Part shown: one piece after another, positions 27,250-35,277 of the stretch | Layout of the letters: each line of letters starts with the position of its first letter | Position numbering within the stretch: the stretch's first letter is position 1 | Origin: Streptomyces sp. NBC_00704 | GTDB taxonomy: Bacteria > Actinomycetota > Actinomycetes > Streptomycetales > Streptomycetaceae | Assembly: GCF_036226605.1 (NCBI RefSeq) | Contig: NZ_CP109000.1 | Location: 992,001-1,056,000 of the forward strand | Direction: 5' to 3' | DNA length: 64,000 nt | Program-made: the position numbers and the translations under genes | The notes under the pieces: model-generated | Told to the model about the DNA's origin: nothing | What the model saw: only the letters and a program-made list of their open reading frames with translations | Databases searched by the model: none

Positions 27250-28701
27250 TCAGGTCCGATGCCAGCCCATGTCCAGTCCCGTCGAGTCCTTGAGGACCTG
27301 GTTCAGCGCTTCGACCTGTCCGACGTCGTCGAAGAGGCTGCGGGGAAGGTGGTCGTGAGCGAGAGGGCCGACGCCGTGCAGGATGTCGTCGTACGCCGAC
27401 GCCACGGCGGCACCTATCAGTAGGTCCGTCGCCTCATCGAGGCCCACGTGCTCCGCCGGCCACCGGTACTCACCCTGACTCACCTGGAACACCGGGAACA
27501 GCCACTGCATGTCCCGGTCGGGCTTGATGAGCCGGGTCGCTCTCTCGCCCAGGAAATTGACGCCGTAGTGCGAGATTGAACAGACGTCTCTTTCCCGCAG
27601 GGCAAGCAGACGTGAAGCGCACATGAGGGACACGGCAGGCGTACGCGCGGACAGGTGCATGGGGGTCGTGGCGGCTTCCCGGAGGGTCGAGAGGTCGGAC
27701 AGACGGGAAGCCACGCTTCCCATCCGGAGCCCACTGCGCTTGGCCAGCATGTGCTGGAAGTGGACCGTCGCCTCGTGGCTCGGATACTGGAACTCCAGGT
27801 CCGTCTCCCAGCTCGTCATCGCCTTGGCTGCCGTCACGAACCGGTAGGGAGGGTAGAGCTCTTTCCAGTCGACGGACGGGTCGTCGGAGTTCAAGCCCGG
27901 CACCACAGGGTTCAGTGCGAAGTCGATGAGGGCCAGGACGGTACTTCCGCCGAGGGTGCGCCCTGCGAGAGCACGTGCCAGGCGACACGGCATCCCATAC
28001 TCGCCGTTCAGCACCTCGAGCAAGAACTCGCGCAGCGCCGGGTCAGATTTCCGTATGAAGGCGCCCTCGAACTGGAAGAGTTCGTCGAGCACCGCCGCGC
28101 ACTCGAAGAGGACGCGAGTGGTGAGCGGGCCCTCGGAGGTGTGCACGAGCTTCAGAGGCCCGTCGATGCCGACGCGTACGTCATCGGGACACTCGACCAT
28201 CTCCGTGCCCGCACCCTGGCGCCACATGTCTTCGAGGGAGTGCTCCATTGCCGCCCGCATGTCCCAGGTGGCGGTGTCGAACTCCGTCAGACCCTCCGGG
28301 TCCAAGAGGAGATAGTAGGCGAAGTAGAGGTTGAGCCAATCCAATTCGCTGTATTTCAGTTCCCCTTGGGCGTGCTTGGGGTAGCGCTCGAAGGAGAAAA
28401 AGGGGAGTCCGCTGCTCCGGTCCTCGTGGAGATGCTCAACGTCTTGCCGGGGCAGGTGAGAGATCGTATACGCGGCCAACTGGTCCCTCGTGCGCCGCAG
28501 CAGGCTCAGAAGAATGCCGACAGTGGATCCGTGATATCGCGCCCAGTGGCTGCTCTCGTGGACGTAGGTCTTGTGCCAGGAGCCGACCGCCGTCACAAGA
28601 TCGCTGGTGCGCGTGCGGGTCTGATCCTGGAAGAGGATCTGGCTGCGCAGATTCAACTCGGCGCCGCTCGAGTTCCGTAGACGTGGAGAGTGGACGGTCA
28701 C
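27250..28701 (-). CDS. Unknown HExxH-motif protein
   Basis: A 483-residue protein not recognised as any named family. Residues ~41-59 read SWHKTYVHESSHWARYHGS and contain HESSH at 48-52, the HExxH zinc-metallopeptidase pattern. No obvious third ligand can be picked by eye. The rest is mixed alpha/beta with several aromatic-rich segments (SELDWLNLYFAYYLLLDP near 117-134) and a final SLFDDVGQVEALNQVL. There is no signal peptide or membrane helix, so it should be cytoplasmic. The GTG start at 28,701 overlaps the stop of the upstream 105-residue gene (GTGA), so the two form an operon. Position between Gabija and other defence genes suggests a conflict role, but this is inference. Confidence 0.7.
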   Translation of the reverse strand: MTVHSPRLRNSSGAELNLRSQILFQDQTRTRTSDLVTAVGSWHKTYVHESSHWARYHGSTVGILLSLLRRTRDQLAAYTISHLPRQDVEHLHEDRSSGLPFFSFERYPKHAQGELKYSELDWLNLYFAYYLLLDPEGLTEFDTATWDMRAAMEHSLEDMWRQGAGTEMVECPDDVRVGIDGPLKLVHTSEGPLTTRVLFECAAVLDELFQFEGAFIRKSDPALREFLLEVLNGEYGMPCRLARALAGRTLGGSTVLALIDFALNPVVPGLNSDDPSVDWKELYPPYRFVTAAKAMTSWETDLEFQYPSHEATVHFQHMLAKRSGLRMGSVASRLSDLSTLREAATTPMHLSARTPAVSLMCASRLLALRERDVCSISHYGVNFLGERATRLIKPDRDMQWLFPVFQVSQGEYRWPAEHVGLDEATDLLIGAAVASAYDDILHGVGPLAHDHLPRSLFDDVGQVEALNQVLKDSTGLDMGWHRT

Positions 28702-29015
28702 CGGTTCACCCCTTCCGAGCCGTCCGCACCCTGGTCGTCGTCTTCCGGTCGAGGAGGCGCCTCCTCCACGGGCCCCCGGTCACGCGCCCGCTCGACCAGT
28801 GCCTTCAAGGCGTCATACAGGGTGTTCGTGGCCAGTCCGGCGGCGACGGAGATGGAGATCTCCGCCCAGTGGGCGTGGCGTAAGGAGTCGCGCCTGTTCT
28901 GCTGCAGGGGCGTGAGGGCGAGGGAGCACTTTCCGGCGAGGTGCTGATCCGCCTCTATTTCCCGTGCCAGCACCTTCAAGTTGGCGGCTTCGCCCCGGTA
29001 TTCAAAGATCGGCAT
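28698..29015 (-). CDS. Small partner protein of the HExxH gene
   Basis: A 105-residue protein (MPIFEYRGEAANLKVLARE) with a hydrophobic Ala/Gly-rich segment at ~51-70 (AEISISVAAGLATNTLYDAL). That segment could be a buried or membrane-inserting helix. The C-terminus is acidic and Pro-rich. It is translated just before the HExxH protein, whose start overlaps its stop by four bases, which argues for fixed stoichiometry such as substrate/effector and peptidase. Peptidase-activated small effectors are known in bacterial conflict systems, but nothing here proves that. No Shine-Dalgarno is obvious before the ATG at 29,015. Confidence 0.6.
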   Translation of the reverse strand: MPIFEYRGEAANLKVLAREIEADQHLAGKCSLALTPLQQNRRDSLRHAHWAEISISVAAGLATNTLYDALKALVERARDRGPVEEAPPRPEDDDQGADGSEGVNR

Positions 29016-29400
29016 GGCGGGAGCCTACAACTGGCCTCCGGTTCCCGGATCGGGACTCGGACACCGCTGTCTTCGCTGGAGGACCGCGGTAGCGCAACGT
29101 CGGGTGAGTTCGCCCCCGGGTGGTCGTTTGAGGCCGGCGGCGACGTGGGGGGCCGGCGCCGGTATAGGCGCGGTCGGCGAGGACAGGGACGCCTTGTCGC
29201 TCACAGATCCGGATGATGTGGTGGCCCACGCCGACGCTCACTTTCCAGCAACATGCGGCTGTCGTGGGTCGCTTCGGTGACTGATGGCCGGCGCGGTCCG
29301 ACGCGCCCGTCGCCATCAGGGCGGCACGCGGACACAGGCGCCTGGCGTGGCCGGAGCCATGCGGCGAGCCAGAGTTCCCGGGGGATCACTTCCGTCTCCG
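29003..29400 (-). pseudogene. IS5-type (DDE_Tnp_4-like) transposase C-terminal relic
   Basis: On the minus strand, VTEATHDSRMLLES, then GHHIIRICERQGVPVLADRAYTGAG followed by Arg-rich sequence, matches the C-terminal catalytic portion of IS5-type transposases (GxPVLADKGYxGAG). The upstream part is in a different frame, and the N-terminus is missing. It lies directly upstream of the 105-residue gene and overlaps its 5' end by a few bases. Confidence 0.6.
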
Positions 29401-29501
29401 CTGATGCCGGGGCGGACTGCGGACCGGGGTGATAGAGAGATGCCGGTACGACGATCCTCACGGTCTGTGTATGACGGCCCTGAACCCGGAAAGCGGCGAC
29501 G

Positions 29502-30653
29502 ATGTTCTTCAATGGCCCCGCGCACGTGCGCACCGATGCCACGCTCTTCCCGGCCAGTACCGGAGTCCCCGTCGAGCAGGATCTGCCAGTCCTGCCGCAA
29601 GACTTGGCGCGCGCGTTGTTCATCACGGGCAGAGCCCCGTACGACCAAACCAAGCACGGGAGGTCATCGGCGTACGAGTGGTGCCACAGGGTGGCGGTAC
29701 TGCCCGCCTATCTCAGCTGGAGCGATGATCCGATCCGTCGCATCACACGTACCGACCTCGCCCGCGAACTCGACCCCTCCGAGAAGGGCATGCTGTCCTA
29801 CACCCTGGGGCAGGCCATGTGCCAGATCTTCGCCGAGAGGCAGCTATCCGTCCGGTTCTTCATGCACGTCGCCCGCTACGCCTCCGCCTACAACCTCACC
29901 TTCGCCCCCGGCCCGAGCCGGGCGGACTTCTTCGGAGAGCGGACCGTCGGCGGTTATGTCGTCGCGGAAGCCAAGGGCCGTTCAGGCCCGCTGACGAAGA
30001 AGCTGCGCGAAGCCATGGAGGAACAGAAGAGGACAGTCAAGACCATCAAGGGCGTAGTGCCGAAGATCGCATACGCGAGCGCGGTGCACTTCTCCTCCCC
30101 TCATAGCCCCATGCGTCTGACGGCGATCGACCCGGACACAGCCGACCCTCGCGCCGTAGACCTTCCCGTCGACCCGGACCTACATGTGCTGGCCTACTAC
30201 ACGCCGTTCCTGGACGCCTTCGCCCATCAGGAACCACTCATTCTGGGCGACTACGTCGTGGCTGGCTTCGCGGCGCTCGGCGTGACGCTCGGGGTCTTGG
30301 CGCCGGTGCTGCAGCGTGTGGAGCGGGCGGCTCGACGCAACGAAATCTCGGGCCTTCGCGACGACATCCTGGGCCTGCTCGCCCGCCACCGGCCTCGCGA
30401 GAAGCGCACGCTCTACATCGACGGCACTCTTTTCGCGGCAGACTGGACGGTTCCTGAGGACCGGCGCCGCCCGGGCCGTCGGGACAGCGAGGTGCTCCCC
30501 GACTTCCTGCACGAGGCATTCCGTAGCATGAACGAGGAGGACGACTGGCGAGTGGCGTCTGTGGAGGAGGGGGACCTCGACTGGCGGGATCTGTCCCCTG
30601 CCAGGGGCTACATGCCGGGAATCCTCCCCCAGGGTGATCTCCTCGAGGGCTGA
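29502..30653 (+). CDS. Orphan PD-(D/E)XK nuclease-like protein
   Basis: A 383-residue protein of unknown family. Residues 139-160 contain RADFFGERTV...VAEAKGR, giving D142 and E156-A-K158. This Asp, ~14 residues, hydrophobic-E-x-K pattern is the PD-(D/E)XK nuclease core, and EAKGR is a common variant in restriction-type enzymes. The helix-rich N-terminal 130 residues contain DPSEKGMLSYTLGQAMCQIF. A C-terminal part has a possible hydrophobic segment (GDYVVAGFAALGVTLGVLAPVL near 246-267). It stands alone on the plus strand among leftward defence genes, between two transposase relics. The start has GGAAAGCGG upstream. A single-gene restriction or abortive-infection function is inference. Confidence 0.6.
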   Translation: MFFNGPAHVRTDATLFPASTGVPVEQDLPVLPQDLARALFITGRAPYDQTKHGRSSAYEWCHRVAVLPAYLSWSDDPIRRITRTDLARELDPSEKGMLSYTLGQAMCQIFAERQLSVRFFMHVARYASAYNLTFAPGPSRADFFGERTVGGYVVAEAKGRSGPLTKKLREAMEEQKRTVKTIKGVVPKIAYASAVHFSSPHSPMRLTAIDPDTADPRAVDLPVDPDLHVLAYYTPFLDAFAHQEPLILGDYVVAGFAALGVTLGVLAPVLQRVERAARRNEISGLRDDILGLLARHRPREKRTLYIDGTLFAADWTVPEDRRRPGRRDSEVLPDFLHEAFRSMNEEDDWRVASVEEGDLDWRDLSPARGYMPGILPQGDLLEG

Positions 30654-31188
30654 GGCATGGACGGCCGCCGGGCACCCTACGGCCGCTGCAGATTCACCGC
30701 CGCGGTGTGGACGCCGCCGAGGGCCTGTCAGGCGCTGTCCCGATCCACGCGCTGTGTAGATCGGCTTGTCCCCGTCGGTCCGGCGACACGAGTTTCGCCG
30801 GACAGCCCAACGTGGTGACTCCACCAGGTCGATGCGAATGTCGACGATGGTGGTGTGGCCTGTCCGGGGCGACGATAGAGCCTCCCCGGTTGCACCGAGG
30901 GCGCCGAGAGTGGTGCGGATTTCCCAGAGGATCCCCGACCGACGTCACCGCTCACCAGCGAGGTCGAGATCGCCCTTGCTCGTCTCGGCCGCACAAGGTG
31001 CGGGGCTTGCGCCGGGGCGTCGTTCATGCTTCGGCAGCAACGGCTCGATCACCGCCCACAGCTCGTCACTGACTCCCACGGCTTCCGCCGTGCCACGGTC
31101 ACCCCCAAGCAGCACGGAATCACATACCTCTAAAAGAGCCCGCCGCAGCAGGCCGCTCTCCAGCGCACGCAATCGACCTGCGGCTCAC
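30654..31188. other. Gene-poor stretch containing IS5/DUF4096 transposase N-terminal relic
   Basis: The only recognisable content is on the minus strand at about 31,000-31,085: VGVSDELWAVIEPLLPKHERRPG, the start of an IS5-family transposase (DUF4096 region). It is followed out of frame by noise, so it is a dead fragment. It is not obviously from the same copy as the relic at 29,003-29,400, because the subgroup looks different. Nothing else could be supported here. Confidence 0.55.
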
Positions 31189-31530
31189 TCACTTCGGCGC
31201 CTCCGGCAGCGCCGGCACCGTCGAGATGGACTGGATGGTGGACTCCCACTCCCCGGTCCGCGTGTTCTTGAACCGAAGATGCAGCACCTCGAACTCGTCC
31301 GGCACCCAGTCGAACTCGCCGACCTCATCCTGGTCGAAGACCTGGTGTTCCGCGAACAGCTTGGCCAGCTCGATGTCCGTGGACGCCTGCATGATGAACT
31401 TGCCGACCTTAACGACGTGCATCACCGGACGCCCCTGCGCCTCCGCCTCCCGGACGCTCTCCCAGAACGGCTCGTATCTCCTGGCCGACTTGGTCATCCC
31501 AACCCACTCGTCGCGCCTGATCTCGCTCAC
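31189..31530 (-). CDS. Small hypothetical protein (second gene of a tiny operon)
   Basis: A 113-residue acidic protein (VSEIRRDEWVGMTKSARRYE; DIELAKLFAEHQVFDQDEVG; FEVLHLRFKNTRTGEWEST). No family is recognised. The GTG start at 31,530 overlaps the stop of the preceding 55-residue gene (GTGA), so the two are coupled. Codon use is normal for the genome. The operon lies directly downstream of two degenerate CRISPR repeats, which raises the possibility of repeat-RNA control, discussed under findings. Confidence 0.6.
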   Translation of the reverse strand: MSEIRRDEWVGMTKSARRYEPFWESVREAEAQGRPVMHVVKVGKFIMQASTDIELAKLFAEHQVFDQDEVGEFDWVPDEFEVLHLRFKNTRTGEWESTIQSISTVPALPEAPK

Positions 31531-31694
31531 TTCGGCCCCTCCAGCCTGCTCGTCGTCACCGGCGTCCGGCTCTGCACATACTTCACCTTCGGCGCCTTCG
31601 CGACCGCCAGGCGGTTGGCCTCCTGCACGGACTCCGCTTCCGCCTCGACGCGCAGCGCCGCGTGACCGTGCAGAGCCACCGTATATCTCGCCAT
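31527..31694 (-). CDS. 55-residue hypothetical protein, first gene of a tiny operon
   Basis: A 55-residue basic protein beginning MARYTVALHGHAALRVEAEA and ending in basic sequence plus LEGPK. GGAGGGG lies about 11 bases before the ATG at 31,694. The stop codon overlaps the GTG of the 113-residue gene. The initial part alternates in a beta-strand fashion and is followed by a helix (EAESVQEANRLAVAKA), which would suit a small DNA/RNA-binding or antitoxin-like fold. No homologue is recognised. Confidence 0.55.
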   Translation of the reverse strand: MARYTVALHGHAALRVEAEAESVQEANRLAVAKAPKVKYVQSRTPVTTSRLEGPK

Positions 31695-31774
31695 TACCTC
31701 AACCCCTCCGCCTCAGGACCATGACCACGCTGTAGAGAACGCACAGCCCCAGACTCATCCTGAACGCCGTTTCG

Positions 31775-31864
31775 GGGGCCATCCCCGCGGGCGCGAGGAG
31801 CAGCCGAGCCTGGCAGTCCGGCGGGCCTTCTGCGCGGGAGCATCCCCGCACCCGCGGGAATGCT
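31775..31864 (-). CRISPR. Two degenerate type I-E-like CRISPR repeats with one 32-base spacer
   Basis: Read on the minus strand, two 29-base units resemble the Streptomyces type I-E repeat (roughly GTGCTCCCCGCGC...GGGGATGGTCCC). The unit at 31,836-31,864 contains CCCGCGGGTGCGGGGATGCT, and the unit at 31,775-31,803 contains GCGCCCGCGGGGATGGCCCC. Equivalent positions are exactly 61 bases apart, leaving a 32-base spacer (31,804-31,835): the standard I-E geometry. The two repeats differ from each other at several positions, and no cas genes are present. A weak third copy may start near 31,897. This is either a decayed array end or a stand-alone repeat-spacer element. Confidence 0.6.
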
Positions 31865-32281
31865 CCCATCTCGGCCTGCATGCCAGGCAGGCGCAGCCAT
31901 CTGCTCCCCACACCCGATGTACAGCAGCCTCGTCCTCGAAGGCGAAGAGCATCGTTCCCTGTACGTCGCCCTTACCCAGGCACGACGCCACACTGCCGTT
32001 CGACTCACCCACACTCGCGCGGAACCCGCACGGATCACTGCCCGCGCCCAAGGACGGCGATTGCGATCCCCTCGCCCCCAGGCGACCGCCACGCCGCCAA
32101 TCCGGGCTCGCCACAACCGCGAGCTGGCCTTCGCTCTCCCATGAGCGCCTGAAGTGCAGCACTTCTCCGCGAGTTACGCCCGCCCAACCCATCAAGACCA
32201 AGATCCGGACCATACACGGGCCAAGACCCCCGTCAGAGTGAGTACGATCTTCATTCCCCCTGGTCACAACGCCATGAATGC
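31865..32281. other. Gene-poor stretch between the CRISPR-like repeats and the first 21-codon gene-end copy
   Basis: About 420 bases with no supported gene. A possible heavily decayed third CRISPR-like repeat starts near 31,897. The rest shows no transposase motif, RNA or hairpin that I can support. The AT-richer part near 32,230-32,280 could include a promoter, but no -10/-35 pair is claimed. Confidence 0.3.
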
Positions 32282-32346
32282 TGTACCACCAGCAGACGAA
32301 GAACATTCTTTGTTCTTACAGCCCTCAGAAGCTTGGCTTCTTCTAG
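32282..32346 (+). repeat. Copy 1 of a 21-codon gene-end repeat
   Basis: The bases from 32,284 encode YHQQTKNILCSYSPQKLGFF and a TAG stop. They are matched at 43,159-43,221 by YHQQTKNLLVSYSPKKLGFF-stop. Most differences are synonymous, and homology starts and ends sharply (upstream of TAC and at the stop). In this copy an in-frame TGA lies two codons upstream, so the gene body is gone. It looks like the 3' end of an unrecognised gene present twice. Confidence 0.6.
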
Positions 32347-32355
32347 ACCTTCAAG

Positions 32356-32394
32356 TGGGTGGTCTGAAGGCACTGTTGCTCTCCAGACCACCCA
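32356..32394 (+). terminator. Hairpin after the gene-end remnant
   Basis: A perfect 11-base stem, TGGGTGGTCTG/CAGACCACCCA, with a 17-base loop starts 10 bases after the TAG of the repeated 21-codon end. It is probably that lost gene's intrinsic terminator. No T-run follows, which is usual in high-GC actinobacteria. Confidence 0.6.
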
Positions 32395-32630
32395 GCACGA
32401 CAAGCACGCTCAGCAACAAGTTCAACACCTTGCGCCACCACACGACCCTTAGGTGACATCATCCCGGCCCAGCCGTGGACCAGTAGTCGAATCTCAAAGA
32501 TCCAGTCGCCCCCGCCTCCGCCGCCCGAGTGCGACCTTCGACTCCGTGGCACAGCTGGGAACTGATCACCGGGCTACGGAGTCCGTCATAGTGGGAACGG
32601 CCGGGATGCCAGTGAAGTGGTGGGGAAGTT

Positions 32631-33293
32631 GTGACGAACAGCAGCGGCAGCAATCCGTCGGCAGCGGATCCGGGCACGTCTGCGCCGGGTCAGCCGCGCT
32701 GGGCCTGGTGGGTTGTAGGCATCGTCGTGCCCGTCGTTGGCATCGCAGCCACGGTGTTCGTCAACAACCGACACAGCTCTGCTGACGACTCGAAGCCACC
32801 CAACGTCGCGGGGGCACCGTCTGCCACACATGATCAAGCCAAGCCAGCCGCATCAGCAGATCCGGCCAGCCCGGAGAACACGGCTTCCCGCGCCATGTTC
32901 GGTCCACACGACATTCAGTTCCGGACCAGCGCCTACGGGGTTGATATCGACTTCGACACGCGCAAGCCGCTTGTTGCGAATGACCTCAAGGGCGCTGACT
33001 TGTCGGCCGTCACTGACGGAAGCGGAACGGCTGGTTCTACCAACTTTCATGGTGGCCCCCGGCTCGCGGCGCTCATTGCGCCGATTTCGGGAAGTGATGC
33101 TGATCCAACCGAGGCGCAGTGCGCGAAGGCGTTGCGGAGCAACGGCGACCCCATGCTGCAGGACCCGCCTCAGGATGCGCAGTTCTGTGTTCAGACCACC
33201 GAGGGGCGTATTGCGTTCGTGCGTGTCGTGTCGGCCGCACCGGGTGGGCACACCATGAGGCTCACAGCGACGGTTTGGGACCTCACCACCTAG
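32631..33293 (+). CDS. Membrane-anchored extracytoplasmic hypothetical protein
   Basis: A 220-residue protein. A Ser/Pro-rich N-terminus is followed by one membrane helix at ~24-45 (WAWWVVGIVVPVVGIAATVF), then an Ala/Pro/Ser linker and an external domain containing FGPHDIQFRTSAYGVDIDFD and two cysteines near residues 163 and 182 that could pair. The topology should be N-in, C-out. The GTG start at 32,631 has GGGGAAG upstream. Proteins with this layout are common beside Streptomyces mobile or plasmid-derived genes, but no family is recognised and its link to defence is unclear. Confidence 0.65.
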   Translation: MTNSSGSNPSAADPGTSAPGQPRWAWWVVGIVVPVVGIAATVFVNNRHSSADDSKPPNVAGAPSATHDQAKPAASADPASPENTASRAMFGPHDIQFRTSAYGVDIDFDTRKPLVANDLKGADLSAVTDGSGTAGSTNFHGGPRLAALIAPISGSDADPTEAQCAKALRSNGDPMLQDPPQDAQFCVQTTEGRIAFVRVVSAAPGGHTMRLTATVWDLTT

Positions 33294-33304
33294 TGCTGGA
33301 TTCC

Positions 33305-33660
33305 TCAAACGGTGTACACATATCGTCGTCGTAGGACGCGGGTTGGTGGTGTGGGTCGTTCCCATACCCAGGGCCAGGCTCGGGTGTTGAGCTGCGATGT
33401 TGCCAGGCGGGTGGCGTGCTCGATCTCGGGTGGCCCGGCGAAGGATTGCCCGGCGAGGGCGGCTTTACGGAAGATGCGCCATCAGCTCTCGTGAAGGTTG
33501 AGCCAGCAGGCGCCGACGGGGATGAAGACGTGCCGGATTCGGGGGTAGTCCTCTAGCCAGGTGCGGGTGAACACGCTGTTGTGCGAGGACAGGTTACCCG
33601 TGATCACACAGACGTTCCCGATGGGATTGGCTGTCCCGTTTTTCTTGCTACGTCCATGGC
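33305..33660 (-). pseudogene. IS630-family transposase C-terminal relic with in-frame stop
   Basis: The minus strand reads ITGNLSSHNSVFTRTWLEDY, PRIRHVFIPVGACWLNLHES, a TGA stop in frame, then WWRIFRKAALAGQSFAGPPE and finally RRRYVYTV-stop at 33,305. This is the DDE C-terminal half of an IS630-type transposase, a different subgroup from the relic at 17.5-18.1 kb. The N-terminus is missing, and the internal stop makes it dead. Confidence 0.8.
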
Positions 33661-33926
33661 AACCTGCCAGCTGACCTCACGTTCTGCCCTGTGCGCCGGT
33701 GGATGACGTGGAACTGTCCGGCCGGTGGGCAGTGGGGCGAAGGGTCATGGCCGCGGGCCACCGCACCGGGTGGACGGAAGGCGGCCAGGTCATACGGGAG
33801 GGGGTGGGCCAGCGCGTACGCCGACGCAACGTCAGCCCAGATGTTCCCGAACTGCCCCACCCGCCGGGGACGTTTCTGCGACCATCGGCCTGTCCCTAGA
33901 ACGAGCGACACATAGCGAGGCAGAGC

Positions 33927-34256
33927 ATGACCAGCGTTTACACGGAACTCACGAAGGAAGCCGGACGCCGTGGTGGCCCCGCCGCTCTACGCGCCTTCTA
34001 CCGGTTGCAGGGCGTAGCACAGGGCGTCGCCCGCGGCCGGCTGGAGGGCTTTGCGGAGGGCGTCGCTCTCGGCCGATGGAAGGGCCGAACGGAGGGCGTC
34101 ATCATCGGCGCCGCCGCCACCGGCTTCGGCGTCATCGGAGCCGTGGTCCACGAGAAGAGGCGCGTCCGCCGCGCCAGTGCCGAGACCGCGCCGACGACCA
34201 TGCCGGAGGAGGACACCACCGGTGTGCCGGCGCCGGAGCAGAGGACCGACGCGTGA
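33927..34256 (+). CDS. Small hypothetical protein
   Basis: A 109-residue protein (MTSVYTELTKEAGRRGGPAA). It has a Gly-spaced repeat-like middle (LQGVAQGVARGRLEGFAEGVALGRWKGRTEGV) in which G recurs every four residues. A short hydrophobic Gly-rich segment (IIGAAATGFGVIGAVV) and a charged tail follow. The Gly-spaced helix plus hydrophobic patch suggests membrane association through a glycine-zipper-like segment. GAGG precedes the ATG. No family is recognised. It sits between two transposase relics. Confidence 0.5.
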   Translation: MTSVYTELTKEAGRRGGPAALRAFYRLQGVAQGVARGRLEGFAEGVALGRWKGRTEGVIIGAAATGFGVIGAVVHEKRRVRRASAETAPTTMPEEDTTGVPAPEQRTDA

Positions 34257-34454
34257 ACGACTACGCCCCGGTGGCCTGATCCTTCCGGGGCTCACGATGG
34301 TGGAGCTCACCGCCCGCCTGATGTTCATCCCTCTCGGGTACGGCCTGAACGTGGCCGCATGTGGCCGGCCTGGGCGTTGAGGGCCGAGCGGGTGTGGGGA
34401 GTACACACTCCGCACGGGATTGCGTCTTCCGGCACCAACCGCTATCTAAGGGCG

Positions 34455-34800
34455 CGCAGAGAATTAACATGCTGGTTTGATCTTCCTTGGCTGCTGATTG
34501 CCGTACCTGTCGAGGCGGGCAGCGACGTCTGCGGGTGTGCGGAATCTGGCTGTTGACGGCGGGACCGCGGGGCCAGACTCGGCGAGGAGGGGCTGCACTT
34601 CCTGGATAGCGCGGGTGAGGGTGCTTCCGGTGACGCCGAAGAGCTGGGCGAGCAGGCCGTGGGTACCGATTTTGCGCAGGTAGAGCACGGTGGCCAGGAT
34701 CCGATCGGCTTCGGAGAGCTTGTCCTTGGCGCCCGCGCCGCGTGCCGGCGGCGTTCGCCGCCCCGTCGCTCGTGGCGGAATCGCTCGCGCTGTTCGGCCA
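34455..34800 (-). pseudogene. Transposase HTH fragment (HTH_Tnp_4-like)
   Basis: The minus strand at ~34,460-34,690 reads LYLRKIGTHGLLAQLFGVTG, STLTRAIQEVQPLLAESGP and TARFRTPADVAARLDRYG. This is the N-terminal helix-turn-helix of DDE_Tnp_4-type IS5-group transposases. The preceding part is in another frame, and the catalytic domain is missing. It is joined to the truncated gene upstream at 34,800-35,277. Confidence 0.65.
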
Positions 34801-35277
34801 GTGCAGGGATCGAGTTGCGGTAGCCCAGTTGAGCGCGGCCCGCAGTGTTTCGGAGGGGGCGACCATCGCCTCCACCGGCATGCTCAGAAGGACCTCTGGC
34901 GCCGCCAGTTCCTGGTCGGTCAACCTTGCGGGACCTTCCGTCGGCACGTCTCCATCGGGCCACGATGAGGCCAATGCCCGAATGGCAAGATCGGCGTACC
35001 GCAATCCCACCTCGACGTATTCGGAGATCCCGAACCCCAGCTCGGGCACCAGTACCGAATCCGTCGCCTGAGCCACCGTCTTCCACCGCGTGACGTCGGC
35101 CAGTCGCCTCTCCACCTGGCCGGGAGCCAGCCGCAGTACCTCATCACCGAGCCGTGTGAGCACGACCTGACGGGGATCGGACGGAACGAAATCCTCCAGT
35201 CCAGCCAGCCAGGGCGCTTCCCGGCGGCATGCGTCCTGTAGCCGGCCCAAGAAACTATGCGCACGGCCGGACTCCAA
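34800..35277 (-). pseudogene. Truncated unknown gene, 3' end replaced by transposase relic
   Basis: A normal-looking coding stretch of ~155 residues (HSFLGRLQDACRREAPWLAG; VVLTRLGDEVLRLAPGQVER; VPELGFGISEYVEVGLRYAD; ETLRAALNWATA) breaks off where the transposase fragment begins. At its 5' side it abuts the zinc-ribbon relic on the opposite strand near 35,255. No family is recognised. It appears to be the N-terminal part of a longer protein cut by insertion. Confidence 0.5.

Noticed and set aside
31699..31911. 70-codon frame across the CRISPR-like repeats
   Set aside because: GAFPRVRG...LLLAPAGMAPE is what type I-E repeats give when translated; it is the repeat tract, not a gene.
31897..31925. 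Third CRISPR repeat
   Set aside because: Only a CCCCACACCCG core resembles the other two and the spacing is off by one; too weak to list.
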